A stretch of 36,254 bases of DNA from assembly GCA_016462185.1 (NCBI GenBank), contig JAEMTQ010000005.1, forward strand, positions 1-36,254, given 5' to 3'. The notes beneath the pieces were generated by a model, which was not told the DNA's origin, ran no database searches, and saw nothing but the letters and a program-made list of their open reading frames with translations. Source of the stretch: Ilumatobacteraceae bacterium. Its GTDB lineage: Bacteria > Actinomycetota > Acidimicrobiia > Acidimicrobiales > Ilumatobacteraceae. Within the stretch, counting starts at the first letter, position 1; every line of letters begins with the position of its first letter. A program made the translations under genes and the position numbers. Below are positions 1-9,075 of this stretch, piece by piece.

Positions 1-1
1 G

Positions 2-217
2 CCGTTGGAGTTTGGGGAGAAGGGGCCGTTTTGGACGAATGATCCAAGCGAAGAAGAGATTGGTCGAATCTTGGACTATTTGCTCACGGTTTCTGATGAG
101 CAGTGGGAGCGCGATAGTGGATGGATTCGTGATCAGTTGATGGTGCATGATTACGGGAATACGAAGATTCGGGCTTATGTTGAGGGTGTTTTGACTGGTA
201 GTTTGAAGAGCAATTAG
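2..217 (+). CDS. 3' end of a CDS truncated by the window edge, function unknown
   Basis: Frame is open to the left edge (in-frame codon before the listed TTG start) and ends in TAG at 217; no recognised motif. Confidence 0.5.
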   Translation, partial: PLEFGEKGPFWTNDPSEEEIGRILDYLLTVSDEQWERDSGWIRDQLMVHDYGNTKIRAYVEGVLTGSLKSN

Positions 218-238
218 TTCAAAAGTAAGGGGAAAATT

Positions 239-1081
239 ATGGGTCGCACAGTGCGCGCGGCGTTATTGCAAACCGATTGGACCGGCGACAAAGGCACGAT
301 GATCGACAAGCACGAAGCGCAAGCTCGTGAAGCCGCCAAGCAAGGTGCACAAGTTATGTGCTTCCAAGAATTGTTTTATGGTCCGTACTTCTGCCAAGTG
401 CAAGAGCCCGAGTATTACTCGTACACGGAGCCAATTCCAGATGGACCAACTACAAAAAGATTTCAGGCGCTGGCCAAAGAACTTGGCATGGTTTTGGTTT
501 TGCCGATGTACGAAATTGTGCAAGCCGGTTTGTACTACAACACTGCAGCGGTGATCGACGCTGACGGAAAATATCTTGGCAAGTATCGCAAGCAACACAT
601 TCCGCAAGTGAAAGGTTTTTGGGAGAAGTATTACTTCACACCAGGCACCGGCGGATATCCAATCTTTGATACTGCTGTCGGCAAAGTCGGTGTTTACATT
701 TGCTACGACCGACACTTTCCAGAAGGTTGGCGCGCGCTCGGATTGAACGGCGCTGAAATCGTGTTTAATCCTTCAGCTACAAGCCGAGGTTTGAGCGAAT
801 ACATTTGGAAAATCGAGCAGCCTGCAGCTGCCGTTGCCAACATGTATTACGTCGGGGCGATCAATCGAGTTGGCATCGAGCCACTTGGTGACGATGATTT
901 CTACGGTCAGAGCTACTTCGTTGACCCAGAAGGAAAGTTCGTCGGCAATCAGGGCGATCCATATAAGCCAGAGTTGATCGTTCGCGATCTCGATATGGAC
1001 AAAATTAAAACTGTGCGCGATCGTTGGGCGTTTTATCGTGATCGCCGACCAGACGCATACGACGAGCTAGTCGAGCGATAA
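239..1081 (+). CDS. Nitrilase-superfamily hydrolase, probable beta-ureidopropionase / N-carbamoyl amidohydrolase
   Basis: Glu-Lys-Cys triad context: QELFYGPYF, KYRKQHIPQVKGFWEKYYF, ICYDRHFPEGWR; adjacent to dihydropyrimidinase. Confidence 0.92.
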   Translation: MGRTVRAALLQTDWTGDKGTMIDKHEAQAREAAKQGAQVMCFQELFYGPYFCQVQEPEYYSYTEPIPDGPTTKRFQALAKELGMVLVLPMYEIVQAGLYYNTAAVIDADGKYLGKYRKQHIPQVKGFWEKYYFTPGTGGYPIFDTAVGKVGVYICYDRHFPEGWRALGLNGAEIVFNPSATSRGLSEYIWKIEQPAAAVANMYYVGAINRVGIEPLGDDDFYGQSYFVDPEGKFVGNQGDPYKPELIVRDLDMDKIKTVRDRWAFYRDRRPDAYDELVER

Positions 1082-1118
1082 AAACTTAAAAATCACAACC
1101 ACAACACAGGGAGGAAAC

Positions 1119-2543
1119 ATGGCGCGAATACTTATTAAAAACGGAACCGTTGTCAGCCCGACTGGTCGTCATGAAACTGACGTGTTGATTGAGGGCGAGA
1201 CGATTTTGGCATTGTTTGAACGCGGCAAAGCAGACGCGTTGAACGTGACTGCCGACAAAGTGATTGACGCCAAGGGTAAATACGTAGTGCCTGGTGGCAT
1301 CGACGTGCACACGCATATGGAGTTGCCATTTGGTGGCACCTCAGCAAGCGACACATTTGAAACCGGCACCACGGCTGCTGCATGGGGTGGCGTGACAACA
1401 ATCGTCGACATGGCGTTGCAGCGATATGGCGAAAACGTGCACGAGGGATTGGCTGAATGGCATCGCAAAGCCGGTGGAAACTGCGCTGTTGACTATGCGT
1501 TTCATCAAATCATTGGCGGTATTGACGAACAGTCGTTGAAAGACATGACTTATTTGGTTGAGCATGAAGGTGTAACAAGTTTCAAATTGTTCATGGCATA
1601 CCCTGGCGTGTTCTACAGCGACGACGGCCAGATTTTGCGCGCGATGCAAACTGCAAGCGAAAACGGTGCGACGATCATGATGCACGCCGAGAACGGAATT
1701 GCAATCGATGTGCTTGTGCAACAACACATTGCACGTGGTGACACTGACCCGAAGTATCACTCGTATTCGCGACCAAGTTTGCTTGAGGGTGAAGCAACAA
1801 ATCGTGCGATTGTCTTGTCAAAGGTCGCCGGAAACGTACCCCTATATATAGTTCACATGTCGGCGTCTGAAGCGTTGAACGCCCTGGCCGAGGCGCGCCA
1901 CGAGGGTCTAAACGTATTTGGCGAAACTTGTCCGCAATACCTATATATGACGCTTGAAGATCACTTGGCTCGCCCAGGTTTTGAAGGCGCGAAGTTTGTT
2001 TGCTCGCCACCGATTCGCAGCAAGCACGACACGCACGACCACCACGGAGATTTGTGGAAGGGTTTGCGCATGAATGAGCTCGCGATCGTTTCAACAGACC
2101 ATTGCCCGTTCTGTTACAAAGATCAAAAAGAACTCGGTCTAGGCAACTTCTCGAAGATTCCGAACGGCATGGGTGGCGTAGAGCATCGAATGGAACTTAT
2201 TTATCAGGGCGTTGTGCAAGGCGAACTGTCGCTTGAACGTTGGGTTGAAACTTGCAGCACGACACCGGCACGAATGTTCGGTATGTATCCGCAAAAAGGC
2301 ATTATTGCCGCAGGATCAGATGCCGACATCTTGATCTGGGATCCGAACAAGAAGACAAAGATCGGCATCAACGACAAGCACCACATGAATATGGACCACT
2401 CGTCATGGGAAGGCACCGTCATTGACGGCAAAGTTGACACCGTGTTGTCACGCGGCATGGTTGTAATTGAAAATGATAAATTTCACGGACGCAAAGGGCA
2501 CGGCAAATTCATCAAGCGTGGCCTCTGCCAATATCTGAACTAA
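1119..2543 (+). CDS. hydA: Dihydropyrimidinase / D-hydantoinase
   Basis: Amidohydrolase metal motifs GGIDVHTHMELPFGGT, carbamylated-Lys context TSFKLFMAYPG, MMHAENG, IVHMSASEA, STDHCPF; RBS ggagg before ATG. Confidence 0.95.
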   Translation: MARILIKNGTVVSPTGRHETDVLIEGETILALFERGKADALNVTADKVIDAKGKYVVPGGIDVHTHMELPFGGTSASDTFETGTTAAAWGGVTTIVDMALQRYGENVHEGLAEWHRKAGGNCAVDYAFHQIIGGIDEQSLKDMTYLVEHEGVTSFKLFMAYPGVFYSDDGQILRAMQTASENGATIMMHAENGIAIDVLVQQHIARGDTDPKYHSYSRPSLLEGEATNRAIVLSKVAGNVPLYIVHMSASEALNALAEARHEGLNVFGETCPQYLYMTLEDHLARPGFEGAKFVCSPPIRSKHDTHDHHGDLWKGLRMNELAIVSTDHCPFCYKDQKELGLGNFSKIPNGMGGVEHRMELIYQGVVQGELSLERWVETCSTTPARMFGMYPQKGIIAAGSDADILIWDPNKKTKIGINDKHHMNMDHSSWEGTVIDGKVDTVLSRGMVVIENDKFHGRKGHGKFIKRGLCQYLN

Positions 2544-2568
2544 ATAAACCACACATACAGGAGAAATA

Positions 2569-4053
2569 ATGAATCGCATTAGTCATTGGGTCAACAACAA
2601 AGTTGTCGCCGGAACATCTGGCAAATCAGGCAAGGTGTTTAACCCTGCAACTGGCAAGCAAGAGTCTGAAGTTGACTTGGCAAATATTGCCGATGTCGAT
2701 GCGGCCGTTGCTTCAGCGAAGGCTGCGTTTCCGGCATGGCGTGCGACAAACTTGTCGCGTCGCGCCGAGATTATGTTTCGCATGCGCGAACTTGTTGACG
2801 CAAACCGCAAAGAGATCGCCAACTTATTGACTCTTGAGCACGGCAAAGTGCCGAGCGACGCGTTGGGTGAAGTTGCTCGCGGGCTTGAAAATATCGAGTT
2901 CGCTTGCGGCGTGCCAGCAATGCTCAAGGGCGGGTATTCAGAACAAGCATCAACTGGTGTCGATGTTTATTCAATTCGTCAACCACTCGGTGTTGTAACC
3001 GGAATTACTCCGTTCAACTTTCCGGCAATGGTGCCAATGTGGATGTTCGCCAACGCGATCATGTGCGGCAATACATTTATTTTGAAGCCAAGCGAGAAAG
3101 ATCCATCGGCATCAATGTTCGTTGCCGACTTGCTTCGTCAAGCAGGCCTTCCTGATGGTGTTTACAACGTTGTGCACGGTGACAAAGTGGCCGTAGATCG
3201 TTTGCTTGACCACCCAGACATTGCTGCAGTGAGTTTCGTAGGTTCGACACCGATTGCGAAATATGTATATGAGACCGGTACAAAAAATGGCAAGCGTGTG
3301 CAGGCCCTCGGTGGCGCGAAGAATCACATGTTGGTTTTGCCAGATGCAGATCTGGACATGGCAGCAGATGCCGCGATCAGTGCCGCATACGGTTCAGCCG
3401 GTGAGCGTTGCATGGCAGTTTCTGTTGTGCTTGCAGTTGACTCAATCGCTGATGACTTGGTCAACAAGATCAAATCAAAAGTGCCAAACATTAAAGTTGG
3501 CGCAGGCTCAGACCCTGCGAGTGAAATGGGTCCGTTGATTAGCCGTGAACATCGCGACAAAGTTGCTGGTTATGTGACTGGTGCAGCAAAAGAAGGCGCA
3601 AAAGTTGTTCTCGACGGAACCGACAAAGCAAAAGATGAAGGTTTCTTCTTGAATCCAAGTTTGATTGATCATGTCAAGCCAGGAATGAAGTGCTACGACG
3701 AAGAAATTTTCGGACCAGTGCTCACCGTTATGCGCGTGAAGAGTTACGACGAAGGATTGAAAGCGATTAACGACAATCAATTCGGAAACGGAACTGCGAT
3801 TTTCACTCGTGATGGTGGCGTTGCGCGACAATTCCAATACGACGTGAACGTAGGCATGGTCGGCATCAACGTGCCGATTCCTGTGCCAGTTTCTTACTAC
3901 TCATTTGGTGGTTGGAAGGCGAGTTTGTTCGGTGACCAACACATGTACGGCCCAGAGGGCATCAATTTCTATACGCGAGGCAAGGTTGTGACTTCACGTT
4001 GGCCAGACCCACGTACGTCAACAGTTGATCTCGGCTTTCCACACAGCAGGTAA
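2569..4053 (+). CDS. mmsA: CoA-acylating methylmalonate-semialdehyde dehydrogenase
   Basis: ALDH fold; GITPFNFPAMVPMWMF, FVGSTPIAKYVYETG, catalytic Cys GSAGERCMAVS, FGDQHMYGPEGINFYTRGKVVTSRWP. Confidence 0.95.
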   Translation: MNRISHWVNNKVVAGTSGKSGKVFNPATGKQESEVDLANIADVDAAVASAKAAFPAWRATNLSRRAEIMFRMRELVDANRKEIANLLTLEHGKVPSDALGEVARGLENIEFACGVPAMLKGGYSEQASTGVDVYSIRQPLGVVTGITPFNFPAMVPMWMFANAIMCGNTFILKPSEKDPSASMFVADLLRQAGLPDGVYNVVHGDKVAVDRLLDHPDIAAVSFVGSTPIAKYVYETGTKNGKRVQALGGAKNHMLVLPDADLDMAADAAISAAYGSAGERCMAVSVVLAVDSIADDLVNKIKSKVPNIKVGAGSDPASEMGPLISREHRDKVAGYVTGAAKEGAKVVLDGTDKAKDEGFFLNPSLIDHVKPGMKCYDEEIFGPVLTVMRVKSYDEGLKAINDNQFGNGTAIFTRDGGVARQFQYDVNVGMVGINVPIPVPVSYYSFGGWKASLFGDQHMYGPEGINFYTRGKVVTSRWPDPRTSTVDLGFPHSR

Positions 4054-4057
4054 ATAA

Positions 4058-5074
4058 GTGGACATCGGCGTTGTACTGCAGACGACTCCACCTGCACGGC
4101 AGGTGATTGATCTTGCACGCAAGGCCGATGCCCTTGGTTTTACACACGTTTGGACTTTTGACAGCCACATTTTGTGGGAAGAACCGTACGTTATTTACAG
4201 TCAGATTTTGGCGGAAACAAAAAATGTCATCGTTGGTCCGATGGTCACGAACCCAGCGACTCGTGATTGGACGGTCACGGCAAGTTTGTTTGCAACGCTC
4301 AACGAGATGTACGGCAATCGCACTATCTGTGGCATCGGGCGTGGAGACTCTGCGGTACGTGTAACAAATGGAAAGCCGACAACGCTGGCGACTTTGCGAG
4401 AGAGTATCGACGTAATTCGTGAACTTTCGAATGGCCGCGAAGTCGACTACAACGGTTCAAAAATCAAATTTGAGTGGGCGTCAAAGAGCAAGTGCGAAGT
4501 ATGGGTCGCAGCGTATGGGCCAAAGGCTCTTCAGTTGACTGGTGAGGTTGGCGATGGTTTTATCTTGCAACTTGCCGACATTGATATTGCCGCGTGGACA
4601 ATCGAAGCAGTGCGCAAAGCTGCACGCGATTCGGGTCGTGATCCAAATTCGGTAAAAATTTGTGTTGCAGCACCTGCATATGTTGGTGACGATATGTCGC
4701 ACATGCGTGAGCAGTGTCGTTGGTTTGGTGGCATGGTGGGCAATCATGTGGCTGACATCGTCGCGCGTTACGGCGAATCAAGCGCCGTGCCAAAAGCGTT
4801 GACTGATTACATCAAGGGTCGCGAGGGCTATGACTATAAACAACATGGCCAAGCCGGAAACACGCACACAACTTTTGTGCCCGATTCGATTGTGGATCGT
4901 TTTTGTATTTTGGGCAACGTTGATGAACACCTAAAGCGTTTGAAAGAACTCAAGGGTCTTGGGGTTGATCAGTTCTCGGTTTATTTGCAGCACGACGGCA
5001 AAGAGCAGACTCTTGAGGCTTACGGCAAAGAAATTTTGCCCGAGATTGCGGCGCTGAGTCGGGCAAAGAAGTAA
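4058..5074 (+). CDS. LLM-class (luciferase-like) flavin/F420-dependent oxidoreductase, resembles the TIGR03842-type subgroup
   Basis: MDIGVVLQTTPPARQVIDLARKADALGFTHVWTFDSH, GIGRGDSAVR, VWVAAYGPKALQLTGEVGDGFILQ; GTG start 4 nt after the mmsA stop. Subfamily from memory, not searched. Confidence 0.88.
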   Translation: MDIGVVLQTTPPARQVIDLARKADALGFTHVWTFDSHILWEEPYVIYSQILAETKNVIVGPMVTNPATRDWTVTASLFATLNEMYGNRTICGIGRGDSAVRVTNGKPTTLATLRESIDVIRELSNGREVDYNGSKIKFEWASKSKCEVWVAAYGPKALQLTGEVGDGFILQLADIDIAAWTIEAVRKAARDSGRDPNSVKICVAAPAYVGDDMSHMREQCRWFGGMVGNHVADIVARYGESSAVPKALTDYIKGREGYDYKQHGQAGNTHTTFVPDSIVDRFCILGNVDEHLKRLKELKGLGVDQFSVYLQHDGKEQTLEAYGKEILPEIAALSRAKK

Positions 5075-5076
5075 AA

Positions 5077-5952
5077 ATGTTGGCGCGTCGCATCGCGTAT
5101 CGCTCGGCAATGTTTGTTGTGGCGATTACCTCGGTAGTTGTCTTGTGGGAGCTATACAAAATTCTTGGGCCACAAGACGGAGGAAAGTTCTTTGGCGTAA
5201 GCATTTTGCCGCGAGCAAATGACACAGCGATGCCACACTTTTCGACAATGTTGAGCCGATATGGGCGACCTGAGGTTCGGGGGTCAGACAAGAAAATTTG
5301 GGTTGTTGTTCTGTCTGGTGCGATGTTCTCGTTGCGCCTGTCTTTGGTTGGATTTTTTCTTGGTACAACGATCGGTGTAGGTCTTGCAGTGTTGATGTCG
5401 CGCTACCGAATAGTGCAACGCGGATTGTTGCCATACCTCGTGATGTCGCAGACTGTGCCGTTGATCGCGCTCGCACCGCTGGTCGTAAGTTGGGGTGGCA
5501 AGTTAGAAATTGGATCGTTCATTTGGCCACGGTGGCTGTCAGCCTCAATTCTTGGAACTTTTCTAGCTTTTTTTCCGATCGCTGTTGGCACTTTGCGAGG
5601 GCTCGCCAGTGCGCCCGCAGCAGCGGTTGAACTGATGGATAGTTATGCGGCGTCGTGGAAGCAAACGCTGTTTAAGTTGCGGTTTCCTGCGGCGGTGCCG
5701 TTCATGGTTCCGGCGTTCAAACTTGGTGCGTCTGGTGCGGTTGTTGGTGTTGTTGTCGCTGAAATCAGCACCGGTCTCAAGGGTGGCATTGGTCGGTTAA
5801 TCATTGAATACGCGCGCGAAGCGACCGGAGACCCGGCGAAAGTTTTCACTGCGGTTTTCGGTGCAGCGGCACTGGGTATAACGATGTCGGGGCTCGTCGC
5901 ACTGTCTGATGTTTTATTAATGCGAAACCGACCCAAGGAGACGACAACGTGA
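5077..5952 (+). CDS. ABC transporter permease (BPD inner-membrane type, SsuC/TauC-like)
   Basis: Multiple TM segments; EAA-like region ELMDSYAASWKQTLFKLRFPAAVPFMVPAFKLGAS. Confidence 0.9.
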   Translation: MLARRIAYRSAMFVVAITSVVVLWELYKILGPQDGGKFFGVSILPRANDTAMPHFSTMLSRYGRPEVRGSDKKIWVVVLSGAMFSLRLSLVGFFLGTTIGVGLAVLMSRYRIVQRGLLPYLVMSQTVPLIALAPLVVSWGGKLEIGSFIWPRWLSASILGTFLAFFPIAVGTLRGLASAPAAAVELMDSYAASWKQTLFKLRFPAAVPFMVPAFKLGASGAVVGVVVAEISTGLKGGIGRLIIEYAREATGDPAKVFTAVFGAAALGITMSGLVALSDVLLMRNRPKETTT

Positions 5953-6761
5953 GTGCTTTAGAAGTTGCCGGCGCGAGCAAAATTTTTAATCAAGGTACGA
6001 CAAAACAAGTCGACGCATTGATCGACGTTAACTTGACGGTTAATCCAGGCGAGTTTGTTTCTTTGATTGGTCCTTCGGGCTGTGGCAAGTCAACTTTGTT
6101 GCGCTTGATTGCAAATTTGCTTGAGCCAACTTCTGGTTCTGTGAGTGTCAACAATAAAACTGCTGCTCAAGCGCGACTTGATCAAGATTACGGAATGGCA
6201 TTTCAGCAAGCTGGGCTTTTTGATTGGCGAACCGTAAGCAAGAACATTGAGTTGCCTCTAGAACTAAAAGGCTGGGATAAAGCCAAGCGTGAAGCACGTG
6301 CAAAAGAGATGTTGGAACTCGTGAAGCTTCCTGAGTTTGCAGACTTGTATCCGTGGCAGTTGTCGGGTGGCATGCAGCAACGCATCGCAATCGCCCGTGC
6401 TCTTGCTGCGCATCCGCCGTTGTTGTTGATGGATGAGCCTTTTGGTGCTCTCGATGAAATGACTCGTGAGTACATGCAGGGCGAGCTTCTGCGTATTTGT
6501 GGCGAAACTTCAACGACAGTTGTGTTCGTGACGCACTCGATACCTGAAGCCGTCTATCTCTCAAATCGTGTTGTGGTGATGTCGCCACGTCCTGGTCGAA
6601 TCACTGAAGTGATTGACGTTGACCTTGGGTCAAAGCGCAATGAAGATACTCGTGCCGCCGATGGTTTTTTCAAGAGCATTACTGCTGTACGTGAGGCTCT
6701 TCGTGGCACGCACGCAGATCACGCTGCAGCTAATGCAATTCGTGGAGTCGAAGATCGCTGA
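5949..6761 (+). CDS. ABC transporter ATP-binding protein (SsuB/TauB-like)
   Basis: Walker A GPSGCGKSTLLRL, signature LSGGMQQRIAIARAL, Walker B LLLMDEPFGALD; GTG start overlapping the previous stop. Confidence 0.95.
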   Translation: MSALEVAGASKIFNQGTTKQVDALIDVNLTVNPGEFVSLIGPSGCGKSTLLRLIANLLEPTSGSVSVNNKTAAQARLDQDYGMAFQQAGLFDWRTVSKNIELPLELKGWDKAKREARAKEMLELVKLPEFADLYPWQLSGGMQQRIAIARALAAHPPLLLMDEPFGALDEMTREYMQGELLRICGETSTTVVFVTHSIPEAVYLSNRVVVMSPRPGRITEVIDVDLGSKRNEDTRAADGFFKSITAVREALRGTHADHAAANAIRGVEDR

Positions 6762-6763
6762 CC

Positions 6764-7546
6764 ATGGCAGAAAATAATGCTCTGCGAGTGATTGCTCGTT
6801 TGCGACAAATTGGTCCAGCGCTAGTTTTTGGTGTTTCATTTCTTGCGCTTTGGGAAGCAGCAGTACGAGGCTTTGACCTTAAGCCATATTTTCTTGCTGC
6901 ACCGTCAAAAATTTTTGAACAATTTTTTAAGAATTATTCGCGCATTTGGGATGCATCAATGGTTTCAGGTGGCAATGCCCTCGTCGGATTGATCGTTGGC
7001 ACCGTATTTGGTGTGGCGATGAGTTTTATTTTGAGTCGGTATCGATTTTTAGGAGAGTTGATTACACCTTTGGCGATTGCTTTAAATGCGATTCCAATTT
7101 TTGTGTTGGTTGCAGTTTTGAACAATATGTATTCGATCACGAGTGAGATTCCTCGTCGCGTGATGGTGACACTTGTTGTTTATTTTATTGTGCTGGTTAA
7201 CGTTGCCAAAGGCTTGACACAAGTTCGGTCAACTCACGTTGAGCTGATGCGCAGTTACGCCGCAAGCGAGTTTGTAATCTTGCGCAAAGTGCGAGTACCA
7301 AATGCTGTGCCGTATTTGTTTACGGCGCTAAAAGTTGCTGCGCCAGCCTCGGTGATTACGGCTTTTGTCAGCGAGTATTTTGGTGGTCTCCAAAACGGCC
7401 TCGGAAGCCGAATTACGAGCAATATCGCCAACGCCAAAAACGCTGCGGCGTGGGCCTACGTTTTAGGGGCATGCCTGCTTGGGCTAGCGTTCTACACAGT
7501 CTCCATTATTTTGGAGAGTGCCACTCGCAAGGGTGACACTAAATAA
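6764..7546 (+). CDS. ABC transporter permease, second and distinct
   Basis: Multiple TM segments; ELMRSYAASEFVILRKVRVPNAVPYLFTALKVAAPASV. Confidence 0.9.
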   Translation: MAENNALRVIARLRQIGPALVFGVSFLALWEAAVRGFDLKPYFLAAPSKIFEQFFKNYSRIWDASMVSGGNALVGLIVGTVFGVAMSFILSRYRFLGELITPLAIALNAIPIFVLVAVLNNMYSITSEIPRRVMVTLVVYFIVLVNVAKGLTQVRSTHVELMRSYAASEFVILRKVRVPNAVPYLFTALKVAAPASVITAFVSEYFGGLQNGLGSRITSNIANAKNAAAWAYVLGACLLGLAFYTVSIILESATRKGDTK

Positions 7547-7579
7547 AAACAAAGCGGGCTCAAACCCGGGGGAGAAATA

Positions 7580-8749
7580 ATGAAAAAGACATTAAAATTT
7601 GCCTTCGCAGGCATCGCGGTAATGTCGCTGGTCGTTGGCGCTTGTGGCGGCAGTGACGATGCGGCAACCGATGAAGGTGCAGTAACTGAAGAGACAACAG
7701 CACCTGCAGAGTGCACAACACCGACACCGGTGAAATTGCAACTGCAATGGTTCACCCAGGCTCAGTTCGCTGGTTACTATGCAGCACAAGACCAGGGCTT
7801 CTACGCCGATCAGTGTCTTGAAGTAACGATTATGGAAGGCGCAGTGGATATCACTCCACAGAACGTGCTTGCCGACGGCCAAGCCGACTTCGCAATTTCT
7901 TGGGTTTCCAAGGCGCTTGCAAGTCGTGAAGGCGGAGCAAACATTGTGAACATCGCGCAGATCTTCCAACGATCAGGCACATTGCAGGTTTCGTTCAAAG
8001 ATTCGAACATTGCAACTTCTGCAGATTTCAAGGGCAAGAAAATTGGTAACTGGGGATACGGCAACGAATTTGAAATCTTCGCCGCTCTCACCAAGGCCGG
8101 TCTTGATCCAGCAAAAGATGTGACGCTTGTTCAGCAACAATTCGACATGGCAGGTTTGCTGTCTGGCGATATTGATGCAGCAGAAGCGATGACATACAAC
8201 GAGTACGCACAAGTTCTCGAAGCAATCAACCCAGCAACCGGCGCCCTCTACACAGCAGATGACTTCAACGTCGTTTCGTACGAGGCTGAAGGTGTTGGTA
8301 TGTTGCAAGACGCAATTTGGGCCGATGGCTCACGCCTTGAAGACCCTGCTTATGTTGAGACTGCAACCAAGTTTGTTGCTGCATCAATTCAAGGTTGGGC
8401 ATTCTGCCGCGATGACATCCAAGCTTGTCGCGACATTGTCGTAGCAAAGGGATCAAAGCTCGGTGCAAGTCACCAGTTGTGGCAAATGAACGAAGTTAAC
8501 CAGTTGATCTGGCCAGCCACAGGTGGCGCAGGAATGATCGACGCAGCAGCATGGGATCGCACATCAAGCCTTTCGCAAACAGCGAAGAACCTTGAAGGCG
8601 GCACTGTGTTGACAAAAGCTCCAGATGCTGGTGCTTACACCAACGACATTGTGACAGCAGCGCTTGCGATGCTTGATGTAATGGGCGTAGACACCAAAGG
8701 TTCGGCGTATATGTCCGAAGTTGTGGAACTCGCCGAAGGTGGCAACTAA
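7580..8749 (+). CDS. ABC transporter substrate-binding lipoprotein, NMT1/THI5-like
   Basis: Signal peptide with lipobox LVVGAC; LQLQWFTQAQFAGYYAAQDQGFYADQCLEVTIMEGAVDITPQNVLADGQADFAISWVS; RBS gggaga. Confidence 0.92.
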   Translation: MKKTLKFAFAGIAVMSLVVGACGGSDDAATDEGAVTEETTAPAECTTPTPVKLQLQWFTQAQFAGYYAAQDQGFYADQCLEVTIMEGAVDITPQNVLADGQADFAISWVSKALASREGGANIVNIAQIFQRSGTLQVSFKDSNIATSADFKGKKIGNWGYGNEFEIFAALTKAGLDPAKDVTLVQQQFDMAGLLSGDIDAAEAMTYNEYAQVLEAINPATGALYTADDFNVVSYEAEGVGMLQDAIWADGSRLEDPAYVETATKFVAASIQGWAFCRDDIQACRDIVVAKGSKLGASHQLWQMNEVNQLIWPATGGAGMIDAAAWDRTSSLSQTAKNLEGGTVLTKAPDAGAYTNDIVTAALAMLDVMGVDTKGSAYMSEVVELAEGGN

Positions 8750-8777
8750 GTTCAGTAACTGTTAAGAATTACAAACG

Positions 8778-8806
8778 GGCGGGTCGCTTCGGCGGCCCGC
8801 CTTTTT
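8778..8806 (+). terminator. Rho-independent terminator of the pyrimidine catabolism/transport operon
   Basis: Stem ggcgggtcgc-ttcg-gcggcccgcc (10 bp, one G-U wobble, TTCG loop) followed by TTTTT. Confidence 0.93.
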
Positions 8807-8830
8807 GTTTACCCAAAATCCGACGCGGTG

Positions 8831-9073
8831 CTAGGCGTAGGGGCAGTGGCGACAGTTGTTGTCGCAGCAGTATCCGCGGGCTTTGTGCACAGTGGAAGTG
8901 ATCACGAAAAGTGAAGTTATTGGGTCGATGTATCCATCGGCGTTGCGATCTAGTGCGTCTTGGTGGGCGGCCAAAATAACCGCATAGTTCTTGTTTGCTG
9001 GGTCGAGTCTGAGTGGGCTCGGCACATTCAACGGGCGATCTGAAAGCTGAGTGTTTTTGCCTTGTGGAGCCAC
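8831..9073 (-). CDS. DUF5522-like small Cys-rich protein
   Basis: C-terminal GYCCDNNCRHCPY motif; family name from memory. Confidence 0.75.
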   Translation of the reverse strand: MAPQGKNTQLSDRPLNVPSPLRLDPANKNYAVILAAHQDALDRNADGYIDPITSLFVITSTVHKARGYCCDNNCRHCPYA

Positions 9074-9075
9074 GG

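Noticed and set aside
263-715. 150-aa antisense ORF inside the beta-ureidopropionase gene
   Set aside because: Shadow ORF fully inside a well-supported gene, no motif or RBS support
1845-1955. Two CCTATATAT motifs inside hydA (near 1850 and 1940), considered as promoter or binding sites
   Set aside because: Both lie within coding sequence and are explained by codons such as Leu-Tyr-Ile/Met; no spacing or symmetry support
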